From an uncultured Roseibium sp. (GTDB lineage: Bacteria; Pseudomonadota; Alphaproteobacteria; Rhizobiales; Stappiaceae): a DNA stretch of 64,000 bases. The stretch lies in NCBI RefSeq assembly GCF_947494555.1, contig NZ_CANLVF010000003.1:806001-870000 (forward strand). Direction: 5' to 3'. The notes below the pieces were generated by a model that had not been told where the DNA came from, made no database searches, and saw only the letters and a list, made by a program, of their open reading frames with translations. The position numbers and the translations under genes were made by a program. Shown here piece by piece: positions 36,774 to 45,489 of the stretch; position 1 is the first letter of the stretch, and every line of letters begins with the position of its first letter.

Positions 36774-37811
36774 ATGAGGCCCGTCTTTTTCGTCGCAACC
36801 GCCCTTGCCGGTACCGTTGCAATGACCACTTTGGCTGACGCGCAATCGATGCGCCTGATCACGCAGAACCAGGAACAGCGGGCGCAGTACCCCGCAGAAG
36901 CCGATGCTGTCGCCGCCCTTGCGGATGCAGGGTTTGAGGTCAACCGGAGCGAATATCAAGCAGTCGGGATAGACCTCGCCGACGGCCTGCGTCTTCTGAG
37001 TACCGGCGCGTTCGACATGGCCACGATTCAGGTCGGTAGTGTCGCCAAGGATGATCCGTTCCTCGAGGGCATCGACCTCATTGGAGTGTCGACCAATATG
37101 GAAGACCTCAAGGGTGCCGTCGATGCTTACCGCGACGTTTTTAACGCTCGATTGGCGGAAAAGTTTGGCGTGACCGCCGCTGCAATCTGGCCATTCGGGA
37201 CACAAGTGTTCCTTTGCAACGCAGACATGACGTCCCTGGCGAATCTGAACGGGTTGAAAGTTCGCTCATTCACTGCGTCCATGTCAACGCTCCTGGAAAA
37301 TCTCGGCGCGACACCTGTCACTCTTTCGTTCCCCGAGGTCTATCCGGCGCTCCAACGCGGGGTGGCGACTTGTGGCGTGACCTCACCGACCTCGTCCAAC
37401 ACCGGCAAATGGCCCGAAGTCACGACACATCTCTATCCGCTTTCGGTTTCCGGTTCGGTCCAGGCGCACATGGTCAACCTGGGTTGGCTTAACGGGCTGA
37501 GCACGGAAGATCGCGCTAAGTTCGATGAAGTCATGGCCGCTATGGAAGCCGAGCTTTGGGACGTGGCGATCAATACAAATGGCACTGCGCAGTCGTGCTC
37601 CACCGGCGGCGACTGCCCCGAAGGGGGGATTTACACCTCCTACGACATGACGCTCGTCCCCGTCAGCGATGCGGACAAGGCGCGGGTCGCTGAGATATCA
37701 GTGTCAAAGGTTCTGCCGGAATGGGCCGCAAAATGCGAAGCCTCTTATCCTGGCTGTACAAAGATCTGGAACGACACCGTCGGCGCTGCGCGCGGCCTGA
37801 CAATCGAATAA
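36774..37811 (+). CDS. TRAP transporter substrate-binding protein (DctP family)
   Basis: A 345-residue periplasmic protein with a Sec signal (RPVFFVATALAGTVAMTTLADA) and the DctP fold: LNGLKVRSFTASMSTLLENLGATPVTLSFPEVYPALQRGVATCGVTSPTS contains the Arg that binds the substrate carboxylate (VRSF). ATG 36774 has GAAAGG upstream; the frame extends to 36651 without a better start. Four cysteines near the C-terminus may form disulfides. First gene of a six-gene operon; the imported compound is probably a carboxylate related to ureides or amides. Confidence 0.92.
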   Translation: MRPVFFVATALAGTVAMTTLADAQSMRLITQNQEQRAQYPAEADAVAALADAGFEVNRSEYQAVGIDLADGLRLLSTGAFDMATIQVGSVAKDDPFLEGIDLIGVSTNMEDLKGAVDAYRDVFNARLAEKFGVTAAAIWPFGTQVFLCNADMTSLANLNGLKVRSFTASMSTLLENLGATPVTLSFPEVYPALQRGVATCGVTSPTSSNTGKWPEVTTHLYPLSVSGSVQAHMVNLGWLNGLSTEDRAKFDEVMAAMEAELWDVAINTNGTAQSCSTGGDCPEGGIYTSYDMTLVPVSDADKARVAEISVSKVLPEWAAKCEASYPGCTKIWNDTVGAARGLTIE

Positions 37812-37824
37812 AGGCTCGCAACGC

Positions 37825-38406
37825 TTGGACCGGCTCCTAAGAGTCTTCGAACATGGCGCTGCCACGCTCGCGTTGTTCGCGGGCGTGGCCATCGCCGTGC
37901 TTGCTGTGCTCATAACAATCGACATCGTGGGTCGGGATTTTTTTGGTGCGTCGATACAGGGTACAGATGAGATCGGTGGCTATGTCTTGGCCTTCGTCGG
38001 CTCACTTGGCATGGCACTGACGCTATTGCGGCGCGGGCACCCGCGGATCGAACTCTTTTTTCGTTTCTTCCCGCAGGCAATGCGCGACGGCCTGCACGCG
38101 CTGGCGCAGCTCACCATGGCGGGTTTCGCTCTTTTCATGGCCTGGCACGCATGGGGTGAATTGCAGACGACGCTCAGGTTCGGCGCAATCACGAACACGC
38201 CGCTGCAGACGCCGCTTTGGGTGCCGCAGGCGGTGTGGCTCGCCGGGATGGTGTTTTTCGCCGTAACCGCCTGCCTGACCAGCGTCCACATTCTAACCCT
38301 GCTAGTGACCGACCGCAGGTCAATAGAGCGGTGCTACGGCCCCTACACGATCGAGCAGGAGGTACGGCAGTACACTGGTGCGGAGGGCGACGATGCTCGG
38401 GATTGA
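37825..38406 (+). CDS. TRAP transporter small permease (DctQ family)
   Basis: A 193-residue protein with four TM helices, the small membrane subunit of the TRAP transporter (FEHGAATLALFAGVAIAVLAV, GTDEIGGYVLAFVGSLG). The only sensible start is TTG 37825, with AAAGG 10 bases upstream. Follows the binding-protein gene by 13 bp and overlaps the large permease by 14 bp. Confidence 0.9.
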   Translation: MDRLLRVFEHGAATLALFAGVAIAVLAVLITIDIVGRDFFGASIQGTDEIGGYVLAFVGSLGMALTLLRRGHPRIELFFRFFPQAMRDGLHALAQLTMAGFALFMAWHAWGELQTTLRFGAITNTPLQTPLWVPQAVWLAGMVFFAVTACLTSVHILTLLVTDRRSIERCYGPYTIEQEVRQYTGAEGDDARD

Positions 38407-39673
38407 AGACGCTGCCATCGGTTTCGCCCTGCTGCTGTTTTTGTTGTTCATCGGGTTGCACATCGCAACAGCGCTTTTCATCGTCGCCATCGCGGGTGCC
38501 TATATCTTCATAGGCGACGCGATGATTCGCCCGTTCGGCACCATGATGTGGGGGACGTTAAACAACTTCCTCCTGGTCGCGATACCACTGTTTGTTCTTA
38601 TGGGCGAGATCCTTGTGCGAGGCGGTGTGACTGAGCGAATGTACCGTGCGCTGGCGGATTGGACCCGGCCGCTCCCCGGCGGGCTTCTACATACCAATAT
38701 CGCCGCCTCTACCGTTTTCGCCTCGATCTCGGGATCATCGGTGGCAACAGCTGCAACCATAGGCACGGTCGCTTTCCCGACCTTTCGCCGCCAGAACTAT
38801 GCGGAGGCCTGGGTCGCGGGCAGCGTCGCCTCTGGCGCGACGCTCGGTATTTTGATCCCGCCTTCGATCAACCTAATCATCTATGGCGCAATAACCAACA
38901 CCTCCATTGGCGCGCTGTTCACGGCCGGCATCTTGCCCGGTCTGCTGCTGGCACTGTGCTTCATGCTGATGATTGCGGTCGCTTCGCTCTTGAATCCGGC
39001 AGTCGCAGGCCGTCCCGAGCCGCTGGCGCCGTGGTCAGAACGCCGCCGGAGGCTTACCGACCTGATCCCGCCACTTGTGATCTTCATTCTCGTGATGGGC
39101 TCGATCTACCTCGGTTTCGCCACCCCAACCGAGGCCGCAGGTGTTGGCGTCATGGCGGCGTTTGCGCTGACTGCGTTTTATCGCACGTTGAATTGGCGGA
39201 TGCTGCGTGAAGCGATGATGTCGGCGGTCACTACCACCGGCATGACGCTGCTGATCCTGATCGCTGCCTTCTACCTGAACTTCATTCTCGGCGTTCTCGG
39301 CGTCCCGGCCCAAGTCTCGGCCTTCGTGTCCTCGTTCGATGTTTCGCCGTTGGCGATGATTTTGCTGCTAGTGCTGCTTTACATGCTGCTCGGGTGCTTT
39401 CTGGACGCATTGGCCATGATGATCGCGACCATCCCTATCGTGCTGCCCGTGGTTACCTTGCTAGGGTACGACAGTATCTGGTTCGGGATCTTCCTTGTCC
39501 TGATGTGTGAACTGGCGCTGATCACTCCGCCCGTGGGCATGAACCTATATGTCACCCAGAGCGTGCGCGGGTGCGGTCATGTCGGAACCGTCATCGCGGG
39601 TGTGCTGCCTTTCGTTATTTGTATCCTTGCGGTCGTTGGCTTGATCGCGGTGTTTCCTTGGATCCTGATCTGA
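38393..39673 (+). CDS. TRAP transporter large permease (DctM family)
   Basis: A 426-residue integral membrane protein with about 12 hydrophobic segments. DctM family sequences include FASISGSSVATAATIGTVAFP, GATLGILIPPSINLIIYG and LLGCFLDALAMMIATIPIVLP. ATG 38393 has GGAGG 7 bases upstream; an in-frame upstream start at 38378 is less likely. It carries out ion-coupled uptake with the DctQ and DctP partners. Overlaps the racemase-like gene by one base. Confidence 0.95.
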   Translation: MLGIEDAAIGFALLLFLLFIGLHIATALFIVAIAGAYIFIGDAMIRPFGTMMWGTLNNFLLVAIPLFVLMGEILVRGGVTERMYRALADWTRPLPGGLLHTNIAASTVFASISGSSVATAATIGTVAFPTFRRQNYAEAWVAGSVASGATLGILIPPSINLIIYGAITNTSIGALFTAGILPGLLLALCFMLMIAVASLLNPAVAGRPEPLAPWSERRRRLTDLIPPLVIFILVMGSIYLGFATPTEAAGVGVMAAFALTAFYRTLNWRMLREAMMSAVTTTGMTLLILIAAFYLNFILGVLGVPAQVSAFVSSFDVSPLAMILLLVLLYMLLGCFLDALAMMIATIPIVLPVVTLLGYDSIWFGIFLVLMCELALITPPVGMNLYVTQSVRGCGHVGTVIAGVLPFVICILAVVGLIAVFPWILI

Positions 39674-40407
39674 TGCCTCCGCGCCTGCTGGTTGTGAACC
39701 CGAACACCTCGACGGAGGTGACCCAGGCCTATCTCGGCGCCGCTCGTGCAGTTGCACCCGAAGGTGTAACGCTGACCGGGGTGACCGGACGCTTCGGCGC
39801 GCGGATCGTGTCCACCGAGGCGGAGAATGTCATCGCAGGCCATTCGGCGCTGGACCTTGTGGCGGAACACGCTGCTGAATACGACGCTGTGATCCTGGCG
39901 ATTTCCTTCGATACGGCACTTGAGGCCCTGCGGCAGGTTTTGCCGGTGCCGGTCACAGGTATAACGGGTGCGGCGCTTCAGTCCGCAGGAGCCGGGGGGC
40001 GACGTGTTGGTGTTGTCATCTTCGGTGAAGTCAGTCGTGTGCTGTATGAAACCTTGATCGACCGGTATGGTGTCGTGCCTGCCGGGGTTGTTGCCGTCGA
40101 CATCGGCTCAGCGGCCGATTACTTGTCACCTGAGTCCAAGGATACGGCAGTCCTGGAAGCCTGCACGCGACTGGAATCCGATGGGGCGCAGGCCATCGTG
40201 ATCTGTGGAGCTGCCATCAGCGGTATGGCTGCGCGTCTCGCGACCCGGCTAACACTGCCTGTTTTCGACGGAACCGAGGCCGTAAACGTCTGCCTCGCCG
40301 ATCTCGCGGCGAACGATGGCGATCGGCCGGAGCGGCGTCCTCCGTTGTCGGAAAGCGTCGGGCTGTCGCCTGCGCTCATCCGACTTTTGCGAGGGGATCT
40401 CCGATGA
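39673..40407 (+). CDS. Asp/Glu/hydantoin racemase-family protein
   Basis: A 244-residue racemase-fold protein: N-terminal LLVVNPNTSTEVT is the hydantoin racemase signature. The first-half catalytic Cys position reads LAISFDTALEALR, with no Cys, while the second-half AIVICGAAISGMA keeps it. It may therefore racemise poorly or do another reaction. Start ATG 39673 overlaps the DctM stop; its end overlaps the amidohydrolase start by four bases, so it is strictly coupled to transport and hydrolysis of the imported compound. Confidence 0.87.
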   Translation: MPPRLLVVNPNTSTEVTQAYLGAARAVAPEGVTLTGVTGRFGARIVSTEAENVIAGHSALDLVAEHAAEYDAVILAISFDTALEALRQVLPVPVTGITGAALQSAGAGGRRVGVVIFGEVSRVLYETLIDRYGVVPAGVVAVDIGSAADYLSPESKDTAVLEACTRLESDGAQAIVICGAAISGMAARLATRLTLPVFDGTEAVNVCLADLAANDGDRPERRPPLSESVGLSPALIRLLRGDLR

Positions 40408-41915
40408 CCTTGCCCGTTCTTTTCCGCGACGTCCGTCTGCTGGATTTATGCGCTGATGACGGTATGACCGCGCCGACCGATTTGTTAACCCGCGACGGTC
40501 AAATCACAGCGATCGGGCCGCGGTTGCTGACTCACGGCGCACGCGTGATCGAAGGGCACGGACATTTGTTGATGCCGGGGATCGTGAATGCACATTTCCA
40601 TTCTTCGGTCAATCACATGAAGGGGCGGTTGCCTTGCCTGCCGCTTGAGCTCTTCATGCTATACGAGAGCCCGGCTCTCGATGTCCTCGCGCCAACCCCG
40701 CGCGAGGCTTACTTACGCACGATGCTGGGCTGTCTGGAGATGCTCAGCACCGGGACGACGACGGTCGGTGATGATTGCTTTTTCGTCCCGCGGCCAACGC
40801 CGGAGATCATCGACGCCGTGTGCCAAGCCTATGCCGATAGCGGCATACGCGCCACTGTCGCGCTGGACGAGCCGGAGCTGTCCGAACTCGAGAAGCTGCC
40901 GTTTCTGGGCGACATCGCCCCACCCGAGATACGTGCACGGTTGGCGCAGCGTCCATCGATGGACGGTAACGCACTTCTGGAGATGTATGCCCACCTGATC
41001 GGAACCTGGCACGGTGCGGCGGAGGGACGCATTGCGGCAGCGGTGTCCTGCTCGGCGCCACAGCGGGTTTCACCGGAGTATTTCGCGGCGCTCGACGACT
41101 TGAGCAGCCGCCATGGCCTGCCGTTCTTTGCCCATATGCTGGAGACACGGCTTCAACGCGTGCTGGGCACTGAGAAATTTGGCGGCCGTTCGCTGGTACG
41201 ATATACAAACGACATCGGCCACTTGAGCGAAAGGATGCTCATCATCCATGCGATCTGGGTCGATGCAGAGGATCTGGACCTTATCGCGGCTTCAGGCGCG
41301 TCGGTCGCACATAACCCGAACAGCAATCTGCGCCTTGGCAGCGGAATTATGCCGTTCCGTGCCCTGCGGGATCGTGGCATTCCGATCTGCCTGGGCGTCG
41401 ACGAGGCTATTGCCGACGACGCGGTCAACATGTGGTCTGTGATGAAGACCGCAGGGATGTTGCACACACTGAGCGGCGACGACCCTGACCGATGGCCCTG
41501 CGCGCGCGAAATCCTGACCGCCGCCACCAGCACCGGTGGCGCGGCTCTGCGGCGCGAGGGGCTGGGCAGCTTGACCGTCGGCGCGCCAGCGGATTTGGTG
41601 ATGGTGGACCTCAGCACACTCGCCTTTTTGCCTCTCAATGATCTGGCAAGGCAGTTGGTCCATGTTGAACTTGGCCAATCGGTTCGGCTTACCATGGTTG
41701 CCGGGCGGGTTGTGTTTGAGGACGGCCGCATTACGACCGTCGATCAAGGCGCCCTGATGGAAGAGGCACGCGCTTTGTTCAGTGGAAAACAAGCGGCACT
41801 GTCCAGGGCCGCAGAGGAAATGGCATCGCTCCTACCCTTCTATCGCGCTATGTACGACAAGGCAGTGGCGATGGAGGTTGGCATGGCGCGTAAACTCGCG
41901 GGGGAGTTGATTTGA
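40404..41915 (+). CDS. ATZ/TRZ-type amidohydrolase
   Basis: A 503-residue metal-dependent hydrolase of the TIM-barrel amidohydrolase superfamily, closest by eye to the AtzA/TrzN/SsnA/guanine deaminase-like branch. Metal ligands: H-x-H in NAHFHSSVNH (about residue 66), His in FFAHMLETR and in LIIHAIWVD, Asp in CLGVDEAIADD. The C-terminal barrel extension has GGAALRREGLGSLTVGAPADLVMVDL. Such enzymes deaminate or dechlorinate N-heterocycles or open amide rings. With the racemase-like and PuuE-like neighbours, a ureide, hydantoin or other N-heterocycle is the likely substrate. Confidence 0.9.
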   Translation: MTLPVLFRDVRLLDLCADDGMTAPTDLLTRDGQITAIGPRLLTHGARVIEGHGHLLMPGIVNAHFHSSVNHMKGRLPCLPLELFMLYESPALDVLAPTPREAYLRTMLGCLEMLSTGTTTVGDDCFFVPRPTPEIIDAVCQAYADSGIRATVALDEPELSELEKLPFLGDIAPPEIRARLAQRPSMDGNALLEMYAHLIGTWHGAAEGRIAAAVSCSAPQRVSPEYFAALDDLSSRHGLPFFAHMLETRLQRVLGTEKFGGRSLVRYTNDIGHLSERMLIIHAIWVDAEDLDLIAASGASVAHNPNSNLRLGSGIMPFRALRDRGIPICLGVDEAIADDAVNMWSVMKTAGMLHTLSGDDPDRWPCAREILTAATSTGGAALRREGLGSLTVGAPADLVMVDLSTLAFLPLNDLARQLVHVELGQSVRLTMVAGRVVFEDGRITTVDQGALMEEARALFSGKQAALSRAAEEMASLLPFYRAMYDKAVAMEVGMARKLAGELI

Positions 41916-42793
41916 GACTGCCCTGGACCCACTCAGTCTTGCCCGCCCGCCCGCCGTCTCGCTGGCCAGGCGGGCAAAAGGTTGCGCTTTGGGTTGCGGT
42001 CGGAGTCGAAACCTATCGCGAAGAGGGCCGCACGGAGGATATTCTCCCGCCGGGACCAGCTCCGGACCTTGTCAATATCAGCTGGCGCGACTACGGCAAC
42101 CGCGTCGGCGCTTTTCGTCTTATCAGCCGACTGACCGGCCTTGGCATTCGCCCCGCCCTCCTGCTCAACACAGACGTCTATGATGCGGCTCCCGAGGTTA
42201 TCGTTGCGGCCCGCGACGCCGGCGCCGAGATAGTTGCACATGGCCATTCGAATTCTGATTGCCTAACTGAGATGACCACCACGGAAGAGCAGGACTATAT
42301 TATAGCCTGCCGCGACAAAATCTCGTTGGCAGAAGGGCAGGCACCAGGTGGCTGGTCCAGTCCATGGCTGCAACACCGGCCAACGACGCTCGATCACCTC
42401 GAAAGGGCTGGATTTCGCTATGTCCTCGATTTTCGGCTCGACGATCAACCTGTCTGGCTCGACGCCGGCGCCTCGGAAATTTTGGCCATCCCGTATGCGA
42501 CGGAGCTCAACGACAGCACAACTGCTATCGGGCGCTTTGTGACGGGGACAGATTTCGCGGAAATGATAGCAAACGAATGTGACGAGCTTATCGAACCGCC
42601 GGGCGACCAAGCCGTGGTAATGAGCGTCGTTGTTCACAGCTTCATCTCCGGCCAACCCTTCCGGCTGCGTCCGCTAATTCGTGCGCTTGAGAAAATGGTA
42701 GCGCGGAAGGACCTATGGATCGCCACACCCGGCGAGATCTATGCCGCCGTATTAGCCAACCCTGATCTGGCAGCGGGGAAAGGCCAACCCTGA
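41912..42793 (+). CDS. PuuE-like polysaccharide-deacetylase-fold hydrolase
   Basis: A 293-residue NodB-fold hydrolase resembling the cofactor-light allantoinase PuuE rather than a chitin deacetylase: VALWVAVGVETY near the start, RVGAFRLISRLTGLGIRPALLLNTDVYDAAPEVI, then AHGHSNSDCLTEMTTTEEQ with the H-x-H-like pair, and SFISGQPFRLRPLIRAL. Starts at TTG 41912, overlapping the amidohydrolase stop, with GGGGGAG upstream. Last gene of the TRAP operon. Ring opening or deformylation of a ureide-like compound is inferred. Confidence 0.85.
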   Translation: MRLPWTHSVLPARPPSRWPGGQKVALWVAVGVETYREEGRTEDILPPGPAPDLVNISWRDYGNRVGAFRLISRLTGLGIRPALLLNTDVYDAAPEVIVAARDAGAEIVAHGHSNSDCLTEMTTTEEQDYIIACRDKISLAEGQAPGGWSSPWLQHRPTTLDHLERAGFRYVLDFRLDDQPVWLDAGASEILAIPYATELNDSTTAIGRFVTGTDFAEMIANECDELIEPPGDQAVVMSVVVHSFISGQPFRLRPLIRALEKMVARKDLWIATPGEIYAAVLANPDLAAGKGQP

Positions 42794-43012
42794 TCTCACA
42801 GCGCAGGGATCCGGACGACAATAAGGCCCTGCCGATAATTGGAGAAAGATCGAATTTTGCGGCCGTGCCGAATGGCTGCTTTCGAGATGCGCAACGCGGT
42901 ACAGAGGCACATCATCGAAGGTCTGCAATGGGCTTATTCCGTTGAAAAATTCCTGTTGTGCTGAGCCAAGAGCGCTGATTCAATCTCCTTATTGATTTTG
43001 GAGATCCGAGCA

Positions 43013-43220
43013 ATGATGGGTCCGAGGCAAGAAGCGCAAGGCGCTTTGTTTTACGAGTTTTCGGTTGATGATCATGTGCCGAAGGATCATCTGCTACGGG
43101 CGATTGACCGGTTTGTTGATCTGGCAGATCTTCGCAAGCATCTGGCTCCGTTTTACAGTTCCACTGGCCGCCCATCGGTCGATCCGGAACTGATGATCCG
43201 GATGCTGGTTGTCGGCTACC
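43013..43220 (+). pseudogene. IS1182-type transposase, N-terminal fragment
   Basis: From ATG 43013 the frame reads MMGPRQEAQGALFYEFSVDDHVPKDHLL..IDRFVDL..LRKHL.PFYS.TGRPSVDPELMIRMLVVGY, the normal start of IS1182-family (DDE) transposases. Similarity stops at about residue 69, where the typical continuation (SERRLCEEV) is missing and the sequence becomes the reverse of the traM-like gene. The catalytic domain and the right end are absent, so the copy is dead. DNA before it (42794-43012) likely holds the IS left end. Confidence 0.85.
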
Positions 43221-43420
43221 CGGTTCCGTTCGTCTTCCAGAAGTCCCTTGAGACGATCCCCGAAGGCATTGAGGATTGAGACCACCGCCAGGATCGGATC
43301 ATCCTTCTGATAGGAAATCCCGGTTTCCCGGTGGGCAACTTCGATTGCCTCTTCGAGCGTCATCTGCTGCCACTGCTCGCTGTCGGCAGCATCTATTTTC
43401 TGGGCAGTTGCCGAAGTCAT
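43221..43420 (-). pseudogene. traM: traM-like conjugation gene, 3' part replaced by the IS fragment
   Basis: The minus strand reads MTSATAQKIDAADSEQWQQM, then EAIEVAHRETGISYQKDDPILAVVSILNAF and DRLKGLLEDERNR, before running into IS sequence near 43221 and stopping as nonsense at 43094. The start overlaps the end of the traL-like gene by four bases, as in the IncP traK-traL-traM operon. About 67 residues remain of a TraM of roughly 140. The name rests on gene order plus weak similarity. Confidence 0.6.
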
Positions 43421-44175
43421 TGGACTGCCTCCTGCTCAAATCCATTGAGAAAGGCAGCGCTATCCAGGCGTTCGATCGCCCTGGTCCAGTAGATCTTGAG
43501 ACGTTGGCGCGCCATCACGTTGAAATCGTTTGAACAGATGGCTTCGTCGAAAGTGAGTTTGGCCTTCATCATCGCCCGGATGTCTTCTCCAAAGGTTCCG
43601 GCCTGGACCCTCGGATGGCACATCACAGCTGCAATTCGGTCGCGATTGTCCTGATAGACCTTGCTGTCTTCGAAACTACGCCCTTCATTGGCGACGGGAC
43701 CAAAAAACTCATTGAGCCAGACGATAACCGGCACGGTGGGAAAGTGACCGAGAATTGCAAGCAAGCTGTTGAACGTGTCGTCGAGCGCGGCTCCTCCGCA
43801 GATCGGGCAATGTATGAATACCCGCACGTCAAAGCTCTGGAGCAGATCAAATGCATTGTTCTCGGCAAGGTAGGAGCAGGTCGCGATAAAAGAAGACGTG
43901 CCTGTGTCGATGACTGTATGAGTTTCTTCCGGTGCTTCAAAAATCCGCGTCATCAGGTGATCGAAGAGGCGCGGGTTAATGTCGTCGCCGTCCATGATCT
44001 GGATCGGAAGCGCCTTGAGCCCCTTGATCGCGGAAAGGGTCGGTGTGGTCGGGTCCAGATCGATCGCCTGAACACTGTGATCAGCGTAGCGCAGATATTG
44101 GACGAGCATTGAGGACGTTAGGCTCTTGCCGGCGCCGCCCTTGCCTTGCATGACAAGATGCACGGTTTTCACCAT
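43417..44175 (-). CDS. traL: TraL-like P-loop ATPase of conjugative transfer
   Basis: A 252-residue ParA/MinD-type ATPase: deviant Walker A GKGGAGKS (11-18), VQAIDLDPTTPTLSAI and THTVIDTGTSSF. The N-terminus TVHLVMQGKGGAGKS and the size fit IncP TraL, whose precise role in transfer is unclear. It sits between a TraK-like gene and a TraM-like remnant, the IncP order. Both overlaps (7 bp with traK-like, 4 bp with traM-like) show an operon. No relaxase or type IV secretion genes are in the window. Confidence 0.8.
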   Translation of the reverse strand: MVKTVHLVMQGKGGAGKSLTSSMLVQYLRYADHSVQAIDLDPTTPTLSAIKGLKALPIQIMDGDDINPRLFDHLMTRIFEAPEETHTVIDTGTSSFIATCSYLAENNAFDLLQSFDVRVFIHCPICGGAALDDTFNSLLAILGHFPTVPVIVWLNEFFGPVANEGRSFEDSKVYQDNRDRIAAVMCHPRVQAGTFGEDIRAMMKAKLTFDEAICSNDFNVMARQRLKIYWTRAIERLDSAAFLNGFEQEAVQ

Positions 44176-44522
44176 TGGTCTCGTACTCCGTCAGAGCCGG
44201 TCGGCACTGTAAACTTGGTGATTTCCGGGAGTGGTTTTCTAGCCTTGTCCTGCTTGGCTGCAGGCAACTGATTGCAAGCAGGGCTTTCAGTTAACGGGGT
44301 CGTGACAACTTCTTCCGTTTGCTTTGCCTGCACCTTTTTCCAGGACTTGGCAAAGGCGTCATATTTGACGGTGATCAACCCTTCCGCCTGTAATCGGGCG
44401 AAGGCAGATTTCAGTGACGGAGAGCTGTCGACGATGGTCTTGATTTGAGCATAGTTGGTCACAAGCTCCATCGGAGCTTGTCCCCAAGGAGCCCGTGCAA
44501 CACCGGATGATGCAGACGTCAT
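44169..44522 (-). CDS. traK: TraK-like oriT-binding protein
   Basis: A 117-residue basic protein. VTNYAQIKTIVDSSPSLKSAFARLQAEGLITVKYDAFAKSWKKVQ (about residues 21-65) resembles the N-terminal DNA-binding part of IncP TraK, and the rest is a low-complexity tail. In IncP plasmids traK is the first gene beside oriT and its product wraps that DNA; here inverted repeats begin about 60 bp upstream. ATG 44471 (MELVTNY) is an alternative start. Identification rests on size, position and pattern. Confidence 0.65.
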   Translation of the reverse strand: MTSASSGVARAPWGQAPMELVTNYAQIKTIVDSSPSLKSAFARLQAEGLITVKYDAFAKSWKKVQAKQTEEVVTTPLTESPACNQLPAAKQDKARKPLPEITKFTVPTGSDGVRDQW

Positions 44523-44584
44523 GGGTCGTTAACGTTCTGAAACAGAACGCCCTCAATGTTGTTGATGAATATTGAAACTTGGGC

Positions 44585-44762
44585 GTATTGGCCGCACTGT
44601 TGGCGCGATTCAGCTAAAACCGCATCAGCCTGCCGAAAGCTGATACGGCCAATACAGACAAAGTTGGAGTTTGTAAGGGTCTCCTTATGCGGACATCAAA
44701 GGACGAGTTTGGTGTTCGCTAGGCTCGAGCGGTCCTGACTACCACATAAGGACCGCTCGAGC
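44585..44762. other. oriT: Candidate oriT region with three inverted repeats
   Basis: Three inverted repeats lie upstream of the traK-like gene: GTATTGGCCG/CGGCCAATAC (44585-44594, 44646-44655), CCGCATCAGC/GCTGATACGG with one mismatch (44620-44629, 44639-44648), nested in the first, and a perfect 14-bp pair GCTCGAGCGGTCCT/AGGACCGCTCGAGC (44723-44736, 44749-44762) with a 12-base loop. Position and symmetry fit an IncP-like oriT; a TCCTG like the IncP nic core occurs at 44733-44737, inside the third repeat. The exact nick is not established. Confidence 0.5.
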
Positions 44763-45489
44763 TGCTAACGGGATCTGTTTTACGATCCGTCGACTTGGTT
44801 GTACATCTTTTATTCTGTCAATCTAGGCGGGTTTTCCACAGCGTTAATTTGATGCTTAAAGTCAGGTTAAACCTCCCGCAGCGGCGGTTGTTGCGTTGAG
44901 ACGAAGGCGAATAAGTGTGCAAAATGAAAGATTTCGTGAGTTTTGCGCCCAGAAAGTGCCTCACTTTCTCTATCTTGCCGTCTTACCTACTTCCAAAAAA
45001 GTACGTTAAAGTCCTCAGTTATCCTCAAGCATATCCAAAGTTATCGCCAAATATCAAATCTCGTCCGTTTTCGTACAAGGTTGTGATCAGTAATCAAAAT
45101 AAGTCATTGAATTGTATGTGTTTTGAAAAGAAGGATTGGCAGAATTCCGAGCACCTTAAGAATTCGGTGCAATCGATGAGGATGGCTAAAGGCAGCACAA
45201 GAAAGAAGAAGATAAACATACAATTCAAAACCGGTCCGAATTTATCAAAATTCATCTAGGTAGTCTGTTTTTGTGAGCGACGGCGAGAAAGAGGGTTTCA
45301 AGGGTGTTCGCGAGCTAATGTGCTGCCGCTGACCCGACGCCCGTGTCCAAGCTTTGAAGTGGCTGAAATGGGGCCGGGAGCGGACTGTCGGGTTCCGTCC
45401 CTGAGCGGACCTTGGTACCGCTTGCAGCGAAGGTCCGGATCGAGCCCAAAGCCTCAGAATTCTGCGGTGCGACGAATGCCCGAAATGCG
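44763..45489. other. Gene-poor stretch with an A/T-rich short ORF and a GGCC-rich element
   Basis: About 730 bp. A plus-strand frame at 44915-45259 (114 residues, Lys/Ser-rich, A/T-rich codons) has no ribosome-binding site and no recognisable family; I do not accept it as a gene. Around 45369-45440 is an element GGGGCCGGGAGCGGACTGTC related to those at 50.3 and 60.2 kb. The right end of the tRNA-Arg element may lie here, but I could not see a copy of the tRNA 3' end. Confidence 0.4.
45369..45440 (+). repeat. GGCC-rich dispersed element, copy 1
   Basis: GGGGCCGGGAGCGGACTGTC followed by CCGTCCCTGAGCGGACC. Shares the opening GGGGCCGGNAGNGGAC with elements at 50297 and 60214. All are in intergenic DNA, same orientation. 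Confidence 0.5.

Noticed and set aside
44915-45259. 114-residue Lys-rich plus-strand frame
   Set aside because: A/T-rich DNA gives long Lys/Ser-rich frames; no ribosome-binding site or family similarity. Noted as a gap feature only.
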